Made by a program: the position numbers and the translations under genes | Origin: Anaerobiospirillum succiniciproducens DSM 6400 | Lineage (GTDB): Bacteria; Pseudomonadota; Gammaproteobacteria; Enterobacterales; Succinivibrionaceae | Direction of reading: 5' to 3' | NCBI RefSeq assembly: GCF_000482845.1 | Contig: NZ_AXWV01000033.1 | Span: forward strand, 1 to 43,727 | Length of the DNA: 43,727 nucleotides | The notes under the pieces: generated by a model | What the model saw: only the letters and a program-made list of their open reading frames with translations | What the model was told of the DNA's origin: nothing | Database searches by the model: none | Shown here: positions 24,886-34,480 of the stretch, one piece after another | Numbering within the stretch: the first letter of the stretch is position 1 | How the letters are laid out: each line of letters begins with the position of its first letter

Positions 24886-25536
24886 ATGCGTTTTTTCATT
24901 GATACCGCAAATGTTGAAGATATCCGTAAAGCTAATGACATGGGCGTTATCTGCGGTGTTACCACTAATCCAACCCTGATTGCCAAGGAAGGCCGTAAGT
25001 TTGAGGAAGTAATTGCTGAGATCGCCTCAATCGTAAATGGTCCTATCAGTGGTGAGGTCAAGCCAACTACTCTTGATGCTCCTACCATGATGCAAGAGGC
25101 TCGTCAGATTGCTGCTATCCATCCAAACATGGTAGTTAAGCTCCCAATGACTGTTGAGGGCTTAAAGGCAACTAAGATGTGTACTGCCGAGGGTATCAAG
25201 ACTAACGTTACCTTAATTTTCACCGCTAACCAAGCTCTTTTAGCAGCTCGTGCCGGTGCTACTTACGTATCTCCTTTCTTAGGTCGTCTTGACGATATCT
25301 CAGTTCCTGGTATCGATCTCATTCGTCAGATTTCTGAAATCTTTGAGATTGCCTCCATCAACTCTCAGATCATCGCAGCTTCTGTTCGTAACCCAATCCA
25401 CGTTATGGACTGTGCTTTAGCCGGTGCTGACATTGCTACTGTTCCATACAAGGTAATTGAGCAGATGACTCACCACCCTCTTACCGATCAGGGTATTGAG
25501 AAGTTCCAAGAAGACTATCGCAAGGTTTTCGGTTAA
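24886..25536 (+). CDS. tal: Transaldolase, small TalC/FSA-like subfamily
   Basis: A 216-residue decameric-type class I aldolase that transfers dihydroxyacetone between sugar phosphates in the non-oxidative pentose phosphate pathway. The Schiff-base lysine is Lys85 in [13 protein letters not shown]. Asp6 (FFIDTANV) and the [12 protein letters not shown] segment at 24-35 are intact. At the positions that separate fructose-6-phosphate aldolase from transaldolase it has Glu57 (SGEVK) and Phe131 (SPFLGRLDD), where E. coli FsaA has Gln and Tyr; this supports transaldolase activity. The ATG has GGAG eight bases upstream. A strong terminator follows 240 bp later. Transketolase lies 3 kb downstream on the same strand, the functional partner, although not cotranscribed. 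Confidence 0.92.
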   Translation: MRFFIDTANVEDIRKANDMGVICGVTTNPTLIAKEGRKFEEVIAEIASIVNGPISGEVKPTTLDAPTMMQEARQIAAIHPNMVVKLPMTVEGLKATKMCTAEGIKTNVTLIFTANQALLAARAGATYVSPFLGRLDDISVPGIDLIRQISEIFEIASINSQIIAASVRNPIHVMDCALAGADIATVPYKVIEQMTHHPLTDQGIEKFQEDYRKVFG

Positions 25537-25774
25537 TAGAATATATTCCCAAGACAAAAGCACACAAGTAGGTTGTTCTCATAAGCACAGCCTATATGAG
25601 TGTTAAGCCTCATACCTTTACAAAACTACCTTGCTGTACACTGCTTTTACACAAAATGGTAGGCAGTCTAAAAAAGTTTAGTTTTAAGCATGGTAAGGGC
25701 ATCAGCTTGGACATTCTAACTAGCACTTAGTGGCCTTAATTAGCACTAAGTGATTAGAAAACTATGCACAGCTC

Positions 25775-25805
25775 AAAAAAGGCCGATCTCAAGATCGGCT
25801 TTTTT
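25775..25805 (+). terminator. Intrinsic terminator after the transaldolase gene
   Basis: Perfect 8-bp stem GCCGATCT (25782-25789) and AGATCGGC (25792-25799), flanked by six A and followed by six T. It would work in both directions, but the plus-strand gene is the obvious client. Confidence 0.88.
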
Positions 25806-25914
25806 CATCTTTTAGGCTAAAATTATTCGAGTTTTGTCCTATATAGAGGTGCATACATTTTTAACAAGCTAAAGTTTGTCTTTAGAAAAGTGTATACAGC
25901 TATAACTTACAAAA

Positions 25915-26064
25915 CTATCGGATCAAAAACTGAAAGCAGATGTCTTTAAAGCCCGTACATAAGCGCAAGCACTTGTAGATATACAAGTAAGAGCATCTGC
26001 GGTTACACCTTGCTAACTAAGATGGGGTGATGAGGGTAGCTGCTTTCAGTTTTAGATCTATTAG
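25915..26064. other. 150-bp element bounded by long inverted repeats
   Basis: The left arm (25915-25939) and right arm (26040-26064) are inverted copies that match over 25 bp with four mismatches. The inner 14 bp, AAAACTGAAAGCAG (25926-25939) and CTGCTTTCAGTTTT (26040-26053), are perfect. The interior holds a smaller hairpin, ACTTGTA/TACAAGT, and a CAGATG/CATCTG pair just inside the arms. It ends about 50 bp before the DUF945-like start codon, so it is probably in that gene's leader. It could be a small non-autonomous transposable element or a structured 5' untranslated region. I see no target-site duplication. Confidence 0.5.
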
Positions 26065-26114
26065 GCTAATAGGAAAGTACATTAGGTACTGTTGTTTAAT
26101 GTCAGGGGAACATA

Positions 26115-27599
26115 ATGGCATTTGACGTTAAGAAAGCGGCAGCAGTTGGTGCAGCCGCAGCAGGTGTTCTGGTTCTATCCAGCGGTTGGTTAATGAGCTT
26201 ATGCAGCTATAGCGACACTGTAGAAAAGGCACGTCAGGGTATCGAGCTTTATCTTTTAAACGGCAATCCTGAGCTTAAGGATCAAGGCTTATCTGTTGCT
26301 CTGTACGAGCGTGATGGTAGCCTCTTTGAGCGTAAGCTCAACTTAGTGGTTACTCTCAACGAGGACTCATTCAATCTGCCTTTAGATGTGTCATTAAACT
26401 ACGGTTCATATGACATCGTCTTCGACCCAATCCACGCTACTATTAGCCGCGTTAATGCCATCAAGTCTTTAGAGCTTGATACTCTTACCGATATCAAGGC
26501 ACGTGCTCACTTAAGCTTATTTACTGGCAAGCTGAGCTTTGATGGTTCTGTTTCATACTTAAACGACACTTACGGTCTGTCAAACTATGCATATGCTAAG
26601 GCCTTTGACGACTACCAGACCTTACTTAAGGGTGGCAAGTTCGTAAAGGACACCTCCAAGAAGGTTAAGTCTAATGCTCCAGCTGAGGCAGCATACGTTT
26701 ATGATGCTCACAAGAGCAAGGAAGAGAACTTAGTAGCTTTTGAAGAGTTCAAGAAGCAGGCTATTAAGGATGCTAACAACGTAGCTGAAAAGACTGTTTC
26801 CATTATGGGCGAAGAGTCTTTAGAGCAGGTTAAGGCTGACACACGTTTCTTACCTGTTGGTACTGCTAAGTTATCCATCAAGATGGATGCTAACGAGAAT
26901 ATCTCTACCTCTTTAGTAGTAGATAGCTTTGTAAGCGATGATCTTGGTCTTGGCTTATCTGGTGTTAAGTACTACTCATCTAACCGTGGTCTTGCTAACC
27001 TCTTAAACTTCGGCCGTAACGAAGTTCAGTGCGACAAGATCTTCTACCCAGTTGGCAATCAGCTTGAGCTCTTAGACAACACCGTTGTTAAGTTACAAAG
27101 CGGTCACGTTGCTACTACTGGTGCTTTTGATCTTGCCTACGAGCTTAAGATTGCAAAGGCTTCTGACTTTAGCGATCTGAACTTAAACGGTAAGCTTTCT
27201 GGTCTTACCATCAACATGTTCAACAACATGAGCGTTGGTGACATCTTAGCTACTATTGGCCAGAACGGTTTAGACCTGCGCGTAAGCAAGGGCTCAACTG
27301 TTAAGGTTCCTGCTTTAGTACGTTTCGACCCATACAAGGATCCTGAGATGCGTGAGGTTACCTTAGGCATCGATGGCAATGTAACTCTGCCAAAGGATAG
27401 CCCAATGGGTATCTTCACTGTTCCATTTGTAGATGCTAACGTAACTGCAGATTTAGATGTGAACACCATTGAGGGTAGCTCCATTAACAAGGAAAACCTC
27501 GCTGCATTTAGCGTCCATCCAAAGACTGGCGTTTCATCTGCTAAGGTAATTCTCGACGAGAATGGCCTTACTATTAACGGCAAAGAGTTCGTAGAATAA
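26115..27599 (+). CDS. DUF945/YdgA-like membrane-anchored protein
   Basis: A 494-residue protein with one N-terminal hydrophobic anchor (residues about 8-28) and a long extracytoplasmic domain. Family-like features are the early YERDGSLFERKLNLVV (the Y-x-R-G-x-F-x-S position of YdgA), a mid-protein duplicated beta-rich layout, and a C-terminal ILDENGLTINGKEF resembling the I-T-L-N-G-Q end of YdgA. A charged helical segment lies at about residues 195-250 (DAHKSKEENLVAFEEFKKQA). The function of DUF945 proteins is not established; they are anchored in the periplasm. The ATG has AGGGGAA upstream. The gene is monocistronic, between its own terminator and the preceding one. The assignment rests on layout and short motifs, so a distinct family of the Succinivibrionaceae is possible. 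Confidence 0.6.
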   Translation: MAFDVKKAAAVGAAAAGVLVLSSGWLMSLCSYSDTVEKARQGIELYLLNGNPELKDQGLSVALYERDGSLFERKLNLVVTLNEDSFNLPLDVSLNYGSYDIVFDPIHATISRVNAIKSLELDTLTDIKARAHLSLFTGKLSFDGSVSYLNDTYGLSNYAYAKAFDDYQTLLKGGKFVKDTSKKVKSNAPAEAAYVYDAHKSKEENLVAFEEFKKQAIKDANNVAEKTVSIMGEESLEQVKADTRFLPVGTAKLSIKMDANENISTSLVVDSFVSDDLGLGLSGVKYYSSNRGLANLLNFGRNEVQCDKIFYPVGNQLELLDNTVVKLQSGHVATTGAFDLAYELKIAKASDFSDLNLNGKLSGLTINMFNNMSVGDILATIGQNGLDLRVSKGSTVKVPALVRFDPYKDPEMREVTLGIDGNVTLPKDSPMGIFTVPFVDANVTADLDVNTIEGSSINKENLAAFSVHPKTGVSSAKVILDENGLTINGKEFVE

Positions 27600-27623
27600 A
27601 AGCTAAAACTTTTTAAAGTTTTA

Positions 27624-27665
27624 CAAAAAAGCGTAGGGGCCTAAAAACTCCTGCGCTTTTTGCTT
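27624..27665 (+). terminator. Intrinsic terminator after the DUF945-like gene
   Basis: Stem AAAAAGCGTAGGGG and CTCCTGCGCTTTTT (two G-T wobbles), followed by a T tract, about 25 bp beyond the stop codon. Confidence 0.85.
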
Positions 27666-27778
27666 TTAGGCACACCAAAAAAGCATCTAAGCCAACCATA
27701 ACCGTATTTTGCGTCACCGAACCACAATGAGGATCCTAAGCTCCTTTCGATCTTCAAAGAGCCTTGCGCCTATCAAAT

Positions 27779-27957
27779 GCAAAGCCTACCATACGCAAAG
27801 CGTACTGTGGTAGCGGCAAGAACATGTGCTAGGCAAACGCAAAGCGTACCGTCGCAAAGCGTACCGTGGTCGCAGCAAGAGATTTTGTTTGGCAAGTGCA
27901 AAGCGTACCGTACGCAAAGCGTGATGAGGTGGTTACGACAACTGGTGCTTGGCAAGC
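27779..27957. repeat. 60-bp tandem repeat x3
   Basis: Units start at 27779, 27839 and 27898. Each opens with two near-copies of GCAAAGCGTACCGT and continues with GTGGT-GC-GCAAGA and GGCAA. The array lies 180 bp beyond the DUF945-like stop and about 540 bp upstream of transketolase. Reading frames on both strands through it are low-complexity only. The remainder of the gap (27958-28491) shows a CAAAT/ATTTG stem near 28384 and a GGCC-rich stretch (28447-28466) close to the tkt ribosome binding site. Confidence 0.85.
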
Positions 27958-28491
27958 TCACTCTATTTAGGATGGTGCACAAAGTTGTGTTGTTAGGAAA
28001 GCACAGATCTTACTTTGGTCTAATTTAGAATTGGCAGAGGCTTTTTAGAATCTCGGATGCAGCCACGCGCTTTTTTGTGGCTTATTAGCCTTATTTTTAG
28101 CTTGATGAGCAGCGCTAAGGTAGGCTTTTTGTGGTGAAATTAGCGGTAGGTTAAAAAGATTGTCATTAGCTATGGACTTTTAAGATTTTTTCCCTATCCT
28201 AACAACTAAATTAGATGCCGAACTGTTTGTGTTGAAGTTCGCTCTTTTATCTTAGTAATCTTAGACAGTTTCCGACGGCAAAGGCATAAAGCTTAGTGCT
28301 TTTAGCATTTGCAAGACATCAATACTGCAGCTTTGGGACAACACTTGTGTTTAGCTAGTGTTTTGTCTTGGGTACAGAGCATACAAATTGGATTTGTACG
28401 CTTAGTGCTTACACAAGGATGGCAGTAGTGATCTCTTACAAAGGTTAGGCCACGGCCTACGGCCTGATGCAGTCACTTCACTGGAGAAATC

Positions 28492-30486
28492 ATGTCACAG
28501 TATCAGCAATTAGCTAATGCAATTCGTGCCTTAAGCATGGACAGCATTCAGAAGGCCAACTCAGGTCACCCAGGTGCTCCTTTAGGTATGGCCGATATGG
28601 CTGAGGCCTTATGGCGCGGCTTTATGCGTCACAACCCAAAGAACCCTAACTGGGCTAACCGTGACCGTTTTATCTTATCTAACGGCCACGCTTCCATGCT
28701 GATCTACTCTTTACTCCACTTAACTGGTTATGATCTCAGCATTGAAGACATCAAGAACTTCCGTCAGTTCGGCTCTAAGACTCCAGGTCACCCAGAGTAC
28801 GGTGAGGTTCCTGGCGTTGAGACCACCACTGGCCCATTAGGTCAGGGTCTTGCCAATGCTGTTGGCTTTGCTATGGCCGAGCAGATGTTAGCCTCCGAGT
28901 TCAACAAGGATGGCTTAAACATCGTTGACCACTACACTTACGTATTTATGGGCGACGGCTGCTTAATGGAAGGCATCTCTCACGAGGCATGCTCCTTTGC
29001 AGGTACCTTAGGCTTAGGCAAGCTCATCGCTTTATACGACTCTAACGGTATTTCTATCGACGGTCAGGTAAAGGACTGGTTCGGTGATGATACTGCTAAG
29101 CGTTTTGAGTCTTACAACTGGCACGTTCAAGAGGTTGACGGCCACGATGGTGAGGCTGTACGTAAGGCTATTAAGGCTGCACAGGATGAAAAGTCACGTC
29201 CATCCTTAATTATCTGTAACACCACCATTGGTAAGGGTTCACCTAACAAGGCTGGTACTGCAGCATCCCACGGCGCACCTTTAGGCGACGATGAGATTGC
29301 TAAGACTCGTGAGGCTATTGGCTGGAACTACGGCCCATTTGAGATCCCTGAGGACATCTATGCTCAGTGGTCTGCTGTTGAGTCCGGTGCTAAGGCTGAA
29401 GCTGAGTGGAATGACTTATTCAATCAGTACAAGGCTAAGTACCCTGAGCTTGCTAGCGAGTTTGAGCGTCGTATGAAGGGTGATCTGCCATGCGACATTC
29501 AGCAAAAGGCTTTAGCATGGGCTGAAGAGTTACAGAAGAACCCAGCTAAGATTGCTACCCGTAAGGCTGGCCAGAATGCTTTAGACTTCTTCGGTGCTTT
29601 ATTACCTGAGCTTGCTGGTGGTTCTGCTGACTTAGCTCCATCCAACTTAACCGTGAACAAGGCTTCTGTTTCTATTAAGCCAGGTGCAATCCAGGGTAAC
29701 TATGTACACTGGGGTGTGCGTGAGTTCTTAATGGCTGCTGCCATGAATGGCATGATGCTCCACGGCGGCTTCCGTCCATACGGTGGTACCTTCTTAATCT
29801 TCTCTGAGTACGCACGTAACGCAATTCGTATGTCTGCTCTGATGAAGATCCCAACCTTATACGTATTCACCCACGACTCTATCGGTGTTGGTGAGGACGG
29901 TCCTACCCACGAGCCTATCGAGCAGATCGGTTCTTTACGCTTAATTCCTAACTTAGACACATGGCGTCCATGTGACCAGGTTGAGACTGCTGTAGCTTGG
30001 TGCTCCATGGTTGAGAGAAAGTGTGGCCCATCTGAGGTTATTCTCTCCCGTCAGAACTTAGAGCAGATGGATCGTGCTTTAGAGCAGATTCCTCTTATCG
30101 CTAAGGGCGGCTATATCCTAAGAGATTGCGACGGCACCCCTGATTTAATCTACATCGCAACTGGTTCTGAGGTTGCCTTAGCTGTTAAGGCTGCTGAGCA
30201 GTTAGCTTCTGAGGGCAAGAAGGTACGTGTTGTTTCCATGCCTTGCTGCGAAGTATTCGATCGTCAGAGCGCTGAGTACAAAGAGCAGGTTCTCCCAGCC
30301 GCAGTACGTAACCGTGTTGCTGTTGAGGCTGGCTCAACTACTACTTGGTACAAGTACGTTGGTCTTGATGGCAAGGTCTTAGGTATCGACCACTACGGTG
30401 CTTCTGCTCCTGCTGACGTTCTCTTCGAGAAGTACGGCTTCACCGTTGAGAACACCGTTGCTGTAGGCAAGTCCTTACTCAAGTAA
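28492..30486 (+). CDS. tkt: Transketolase
   Basis: A thiamine-diphosphate enzyme that transfers two-carbon units between sugar phosphates in the pentose phosphate pathway. Its 664 residues match E. coli TktA (663). The N-terminal domain begins [20 protein letters not shown], with [11 protein letters not shown]. The ThDP/metal motif is [18 protein letters not shown] at about residue 156. The middle domain has [13 protein letters not shown], the catalytic Glu in WGVREFLM and [18 protein letters not shown]. The C-terminal domain ([18 protein letters not shown]) closes the protein. GGAG lies 8 bases before the ATG. It has its own terminator. With the transaldolase upstream it completes the carbon-shuffling pair. 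Confidence 0.97.
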   Translation: MSQYQQLANAIRALSMDSIQKANSGHPGAPLGMADMAEALWRGFMRHNPKNPNWANRDRFILSNGHASMLIYSLLHLTGYDLSIEDIKNFRQFGSKTPGHPEYGEVPGVETTTGPLGQGLANAVGFAMAEQMLASEFNKDGLNIVDHYTYVFMGDGCLMEGISHEACSFAGTLGLGKLIALYDSNGISIDGQVKDWFGDDTAKRFESYNWHVQEVDGHDGEAVRKAIKAAQDEKSRPSLIICNTTIGKGSPNKAGTAASHGAPLGDDEIAKTREAIGWNYGPFEIPEDIYAQWSAVESGAKAEAEWNDLFNQYKAKYPELASEFERRMKGDLPCDIQQKALAWAEELQKNPAKIATRKAGQNALDFFGALLPELAGGSADLAPSNLTVNKASVSIKPGAIQGNYVHWGVREFLMAAAMNGMMLHGGFRPYGGTFLIFSEYARNAIRMSALMKIPTLYVFTHDSIGVGEDGPTHEPIEQIGSLRLIPNLDTWRPCDQVETAVAWCSMVERKCGPSEVILSRQNLEQMDRALEQIPLIAKGGYILRDCDGTPDLIYIATGSEVALAVKAAEQLASEGKKVRVVSMPCCEVFDRQSAEYKEQVLPAAVRNRVAVEAGSTTTWYKYVGLDGKVLGIDHYGASAPADVLFEKYGFTVENTVAVGKSLLK

Positions 30487-30545
30487 TAACAAGCCCGAGC
30501 AAATTACCCCAACAAGGTAATCCTAATAAGATAGCTTGTCGCCGC

Positions 30546-30605
30546 AGCCAAGCCAAGCCAAGCCAAGCGAAACAAAGCCAAGCGAAGCAAAGCTAAGCCA
30601 AGCTA
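30546..30605. repeat. Pentanucleotide AAGCC/AAGCG repeat
   Basis: About twelve pentamers of AAGCC, AAGCG or AAAGC, 60 bp after the tkt stop and just before its terminator. A 188-codon frame crosses it from a TTG start and has no family resemblance. Confidence 0.75.
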
Positions 30606-30616
30606 TCATCAAGGCA

Positions 30617-30662
30617 CATAAGAGCCTCCATAGCCCCACAAAGGTTATGGAGGCTCTTTTAC
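30617..30662 (+). terminator. Intrinsic terminator of tkt
   Basis: Long stem AAGAGCCTCCATA and TATGGAGGCTCTT with a 13-base loop, followed by T residues, about 130 bp beyond the stop codon. Confidence 0.88.
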
Positions 30663-30826
30663 TTTGGCTCAAGCCAAATAGTTCAGCCAAAAGAAAGCTC
30701 CATTCTCACGATATCATCTTCTCGACTCGTAAACTCAGCTATAACGCCAAGGTAGCTCTCCATCCAATTAGCCAACGCCAAAAGAGCCAATCCATCGGCC
30801 AAGCCAAAAAGCCAATCAAGGCCCAA

Positions 30827-30949
30827 GCAAAAAGGCAAACGAGCACACAAGCGACCCATCAGGCAAGCAGTAAGCAAAAAGACAAACGAGCATACAAGCG
30901 ACCCATCATGCAAGCAGCAAGCAAAAAGGCAAACGAGCACACAAATGAC
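30827..30949. repeat. 47-bp tandem repeat, 2.6 copies
   Basis: Units start at 30827, 30874 and 30921 with GCAAAAAGGCAAACGAGCA and contain CAAGCGACCCATCA. Exactly 47 bp separates the starts. Since 47 is not a multiple of three, each copy would read in a different frame, which argues against coding. Confidence 0.85.
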
Positions 30950-31135
30950 TGGTCAATCAAGCTACATGCAAAATCAAATAAGGCGTGGATGGCTGATCGT
31001 CTAGCAAAAGGATGTGGTTGTCTGATTGCCTCACAAAAGGGCGGGGGTTCCAGAAAAATGTGGCTAAAGATTGGGCGGGCACAAGGGCAATTAATAGAGT
31101 AAGCCTAGCTTTGTGGATTTAGCCTAGGCCAAAGT

Positions 31136-31197
31136 AAAAAGAGCTCGCAGTTAGACTCTGCGAGCTCCAAGTCTAAGCCTGTGCACGCAGGCTTAGT
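31136..31197 (-). terminator. Double hairpin with T tract, minus-strand terminator
   Basis: GAGCTCGCAG (31141-31150) and CTGCGAGCTC (31158-31167) pair perfectly. On the minus strand this stem is followed by TTTTTAC. A second perfect stem, CTAAGCCTG and CAGGCTTAG (about 31174-31197), precedes it. The nearest minus-strand gene ends 665 bp away at 31863, so this either ends a very long 3' untranslated region or an unannotated small RNA. Confidence 0.7.
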
Positions 31198-31349
31198 TTC
31201 AGGATTGAATCGGTAAACAAGGTGCATGTGTGATGCATTCTTGTAAGAGTCATGTTGTGGAGCCATTAGGCTAGCTCTTAGCTATATCAACATGAACATA
31301 AATTCTTTTGCGCTATATTATGCCACTTAGGATTTCATATAGCCTTGCC

Positions 31350-31403
31350 AAATTAGCTGTTCTAAAAACTTATCATTGCTAAATTAGCTGTTCTAGAAAC
31401 TTA
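31350..31403. repeat. 23-bp direct repeat pair
   Basis: AAATTAGCTGTTCTA-(A/G)-AAACTTA occurs at 31350-31372 and 31381-31403, a 31-bp period. It lies upstream (minus-strand sense) of the double hairpin and could belong to the promoter of a small transcript. Confidence 0.5.
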
Positions 31404-31729
31404 GTAATCAAATAATGTTAGTTGGCCGTCATAGACTTTTGTCTTTTAGTCAACCTGCATAATCTTACAAGACCATGATGGATATGCAAACAGTATTACG
31501 AAAAATGGATAGCACTTGCTGCATTTTAATGCAAAGCATTACACAATTCTGATTTGTATCTAGTTTGTAGTCTCAAATGGCTATACAAAGGCATATTAGA
31601 CGTACATGAGCTTTTATCATGCTCGCTTACAGTACCTTATGCATGAGTACCAAGCCTAATTATGGTGCTTAAAGGCGCATGGCATAATCATCAATAGACC
31701 CTGCCTCAGACTCAGCATAAGCCTCAGCA

Positions 31730-31801
31730 GCATCCGCATTTGCATATGCGGCTGCATCTGTATTTGCATATGCAACTGCATCTGTATGTGCAGCTAAAGA
31801 T
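31730..31801. repeat. 24-bp repeat x3 next to the TctC gene
   Basis: Units start at 31730, 31754 and 31778 with GCATCTGTATTTGCATATGC and variants. On the minus strand one frame reads as Ala/Tyr/Asp repeats and ends at a TAA near 31670; it joins the TctC-like frame only by a frameshift, and it has no start codon of its own. Confidence 0.7.
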
Positions 31802-31862
31802 GCAGCTGTAAGCGTGTCTAAATGGCACGGGGGATAGCTAAGTATGATAGTCGTTTGGACTG

Positions 31863-32888
31863 TTAGCGCTTGAGGAGGTTTTTGAGGATGATAGCAAAGC
31901 GATAGTTATCATCTCTCATTAAATTCTCCGCCTCATCGCCAATGATGTATTTAGGTTGAATATAGCGGCTTAAGAAGTACTCATCGTATGTGGAGGTCGA
32001 GGAGATACGTCTTGCTGAGGTACGTAAAATATTTACCACCTTCTCTGGAGTGCCCTTTGGTACAACTAAAGTTGCCCAAGCGCCAATGACGAGATTGTGG
32101 CCAAGCTCTTTAAAGGTTGGTACATCAGGAAAGAGTCTAGAACGCTCGTTAGACATAATGGCTAAGATTTTAAGTGAGCCATTATCAATTTGCTCTTTAA
32201 AGGCTGAAGGGTCTGCAAGTGTGGCATTGATTTGTTTGCCAGCAATAGCTGCAGCTATATCTGAGCTGCCTTTAGAGAAAGGAATATGCTTTACACGGAC
32301 ACCAAATTCTTTTTCAAATGCCAAAGTAGCAACATGCCAAATGGCTCCTACACCTGAGTTACCCATTAAGATGGTTCCAGGATGGTTGCGTACATATTCA
32401 ACAAACTCTTCTAAAGTATCATATGGGGCTGCACTATGGACTAATAAAGCAGCCGGAGCTGAGATTGGAGTAATGATGGGGGTAAAGGCATCGACGGCGA
32501 TTGTGATCTTGTCCTGATGGGTATATAGAGCCAGATCTACAGTAATCATACCCATGGTGTAGCCGTTGGGTGTAGCATTTGCAATAGCTTTAGTTGCAAC
32601 TAAGCCACTATGGCAAGGCTCGTTTTCTACATGGATTTTGACGCCTAAATCTTCGGACATTAACTTAGCTAGACCACGTGCTGCTATGTCCGTACCGCCA
32701 CCGGCCTTTTTAGGCACAATGATGAGTATATCCCCGCCGTTAGGGAAGTTGGCGGCAGATTTTGCATTAGTGTATGCTTCACTGCTCACGTGTTGGTGGG
32801 CATGTTCAGCAAATGCTATTGGACAAAAAGCAATGGCATAGCTCAGCATAAAAGCTGTGGCTGTAGCAAAAAGTCTATGAACACGCAT
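31863..32888 (-). CDS. Tripartite tricarboxylate transporter substrate-binding protein (TctC/Bug)
   Basis: A 341-residue periplasmic solute-binding protein of the Bug/TctC family, which binds carboxylates such as citrate or other organic acids. The N-terminus is a signal peptide (MRVHRLFATATAFMLSYAIA, cleavage likely after IAFA). The family ligand motif is GGDILIIVPKKAGGGTDIAAR (residues about 52-72), with the second anion-binding segment in LMGNSGVGAIWHVA (about 170). The C-terminal WATLVVPKGTPEKVV is also typical. The membrane partners TctA and TctB are not in the window, so this is an orphan binding protein. Such orphans are common in some proteobacteria; they may work with a transporter elsewhere or in signalling. 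Confidence 0.9.
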   Translation of the reverse strand: MRVHRLFATATAFMLSYAIAFCPIAFAEHAHQHVSSEAYTNAKSAANFPNGGDILIIVPKKAGGGTDIAARGLAKLMSEDLGVKIHVENEPCHSGLVATKAIANATPNGYTMGMITVDLALYTHQDKITIAVDAFTPIITPISAPAALLVHSAAPYDTLEEFVEYVRNHPGTILMGNSGVGAIWHVATLAFEKEFGVRVKHIPFSKGSSDIAAAIAGKQINATLADPSAFKEQIDNGSLKILAIMSNERSRLFPDVPTFKELGHNLVIGAWATLVVPKGTPEKVVNILRTSARRISSTSTYDEYFLSRYIQPKYIIGDEAENLMRDDNYRFAIILKNLLKR

Positions 32889-33883
32889 ACAAAAACCTTT
32901 TTCTTAAAAGCGAAGCTAAACAACAAGTAGCCATAAAGGCAACTTCGCATTGACAGAACAAGTATCGTACTCATTCTCATGTTAACTAAGACTCAATGCA
33001 GCATATATAACTGCGATCTTGCATAAGTCTTTTAATTCATTTCCAGCATCTTGCATATACAAGATGACTCTTTTTGAGCAATTAATTCAAGCAGCTAGTA
33101 GTCGTATAAGACCTGACAAATCGAATTGGTAAAATACAGGATAAACCAATCACTCTAATAAGCCAAATGCATCTAGGCTAGTTAAGCTAGTGGGACTATT
33201 ACTCTTGGCTAATTGTTTAATGGGACTGAGGTACTTATGTGCAGTGCCCCAAAGGCCATATGTTGTATATAAGCTATGGTGCAAGCAAGCGCAGTGACAA
33301 TTCTTTGTGATTATGTAGTGCAAGCATGGGGCCTAAAAACGCCTTAACACTTGCAAAAGTTTAAATATCGTAAGTAACACTTAGCAAAGCTATGAGACAG
33401 ATCTACTGTATGCTTGCTACATAAAGACAGTGTAAAGGCTGCACAAACTAAATTTTTTGAAAACTGAAAATTAACTTGTCTACTACCATATCACTAACTA
33501 AGGCACTTTAGTGCATTACTTTGAGATTGATATGCTCAAATTGAGATATAGCAGTGAAATTAAGCCTAAGGTAAGAACATCAGGTTACGCTTTATCTAGT
33601 AGATTATCTTGATTTAGAAAGGCTAGCGATATCCGTGTACTTTTCACGTACAGGCAAAAGGATTTTGGATTAATGACAAGAGGCAATCACTATATAATTG
33701 CTTCAATAAGCTTGAACTACTCTAGTCATGGATTTTAGACATAGACTTACATCCATTGTTTATTAGACTGTCATGACCACGAGTACTCTCTAATAATTTA
33801 CTAAGCTTACGTTTACTTTGATTGACAGTATTGTTGTTTAACAAGGGCTCATTTGAAGCCCTCAAAATTGTCAAAGGAATTCT

Positions 33884-33964
33884 ATGTCAGATACGCAACT
33901 AGAGAGAGGCGTTATGATGGCACTAGCTCTTAAGTATCTGAAGATGTTTTTGATAAGCATCTGA
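33884..33964 (+). CDS. Candidate 26-residue peptide (leader-like), uncertain
   Basis: A 26-codon frame (MSDTQLERGVMMALALKYLK, then six more residues) starts at an ATG with GGAATTCT in front, a plausible ribosome binding site. Directly upstream TTGACA (33822-33827) and TGTCAA (near 33869-33874) can pair around a GGGCT/AGCCC hairpin (33845-33861). It is about 960 bp from the AraC-type gene. The arrangement is suggestive of a leader peptide, but a frame this short with one decent ribosome binding site occurs by chance. Confidence 0.2.
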   Translation: MSDTQLERGVMMALALKYLKMFLISI

Positions 33965-34480
33965 GGATGTTTTAGATAGTGTCTCTAGGCATGAGCTTAG
34001 ATAGAACTTAATTTGCAGCGAAAAGTACACAGCGTATTGAGCTTTATTGCTCTTACGGCTTAGCAGCACTGTTTTAAACAGTCTGCAGCTTAGCTTAATT
34101 GCTAAGCACAATCTTGTTTGTAGTTTGGATAGCACTGCCTAAATGCGAGCTTGGGTAGTGCTCAAAAAATGTTTTAGTTAAGCAAATGTAGTTTGTTTAT
34201 ATACAAGACCAACTATTGGTGTTGCTTGTATAAGGCTACTGCATGCTTGATTGCTCTTCATGCATATACAGTGGCAATATAATCTTGCCCTCGTGTATGT
34301 ATGCTCATAGCTTGATTGCTTTAGCACTGATACTCAACTTAAGTTTGAGTTTATTAGCTTTAGTAATAAGCCTTGTGATTGGCTAAAGCTCTATTGTCTT
34401 GCTAGGCATAGCTAGTATTGCTTAAGGTAGCTAGCTTTCTTAGTAACGTTAGTCATGCCAATGCTTGATTGGTTTTGCCA

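Noticed and set aside
30536..31102. 188-codon frame after tkt
   Set aside because: It starts with TTG inside a pentamer repeat, crosses the tkt terminator and a 47-bp array that breaks its frame, and shows no domain.
33923..34135. 70-codon minus-strand frame in the 2-kb gap
   Set aside because: No ribosome binding site or recognisable domain, and it overlaps a better small frame on the other strand.
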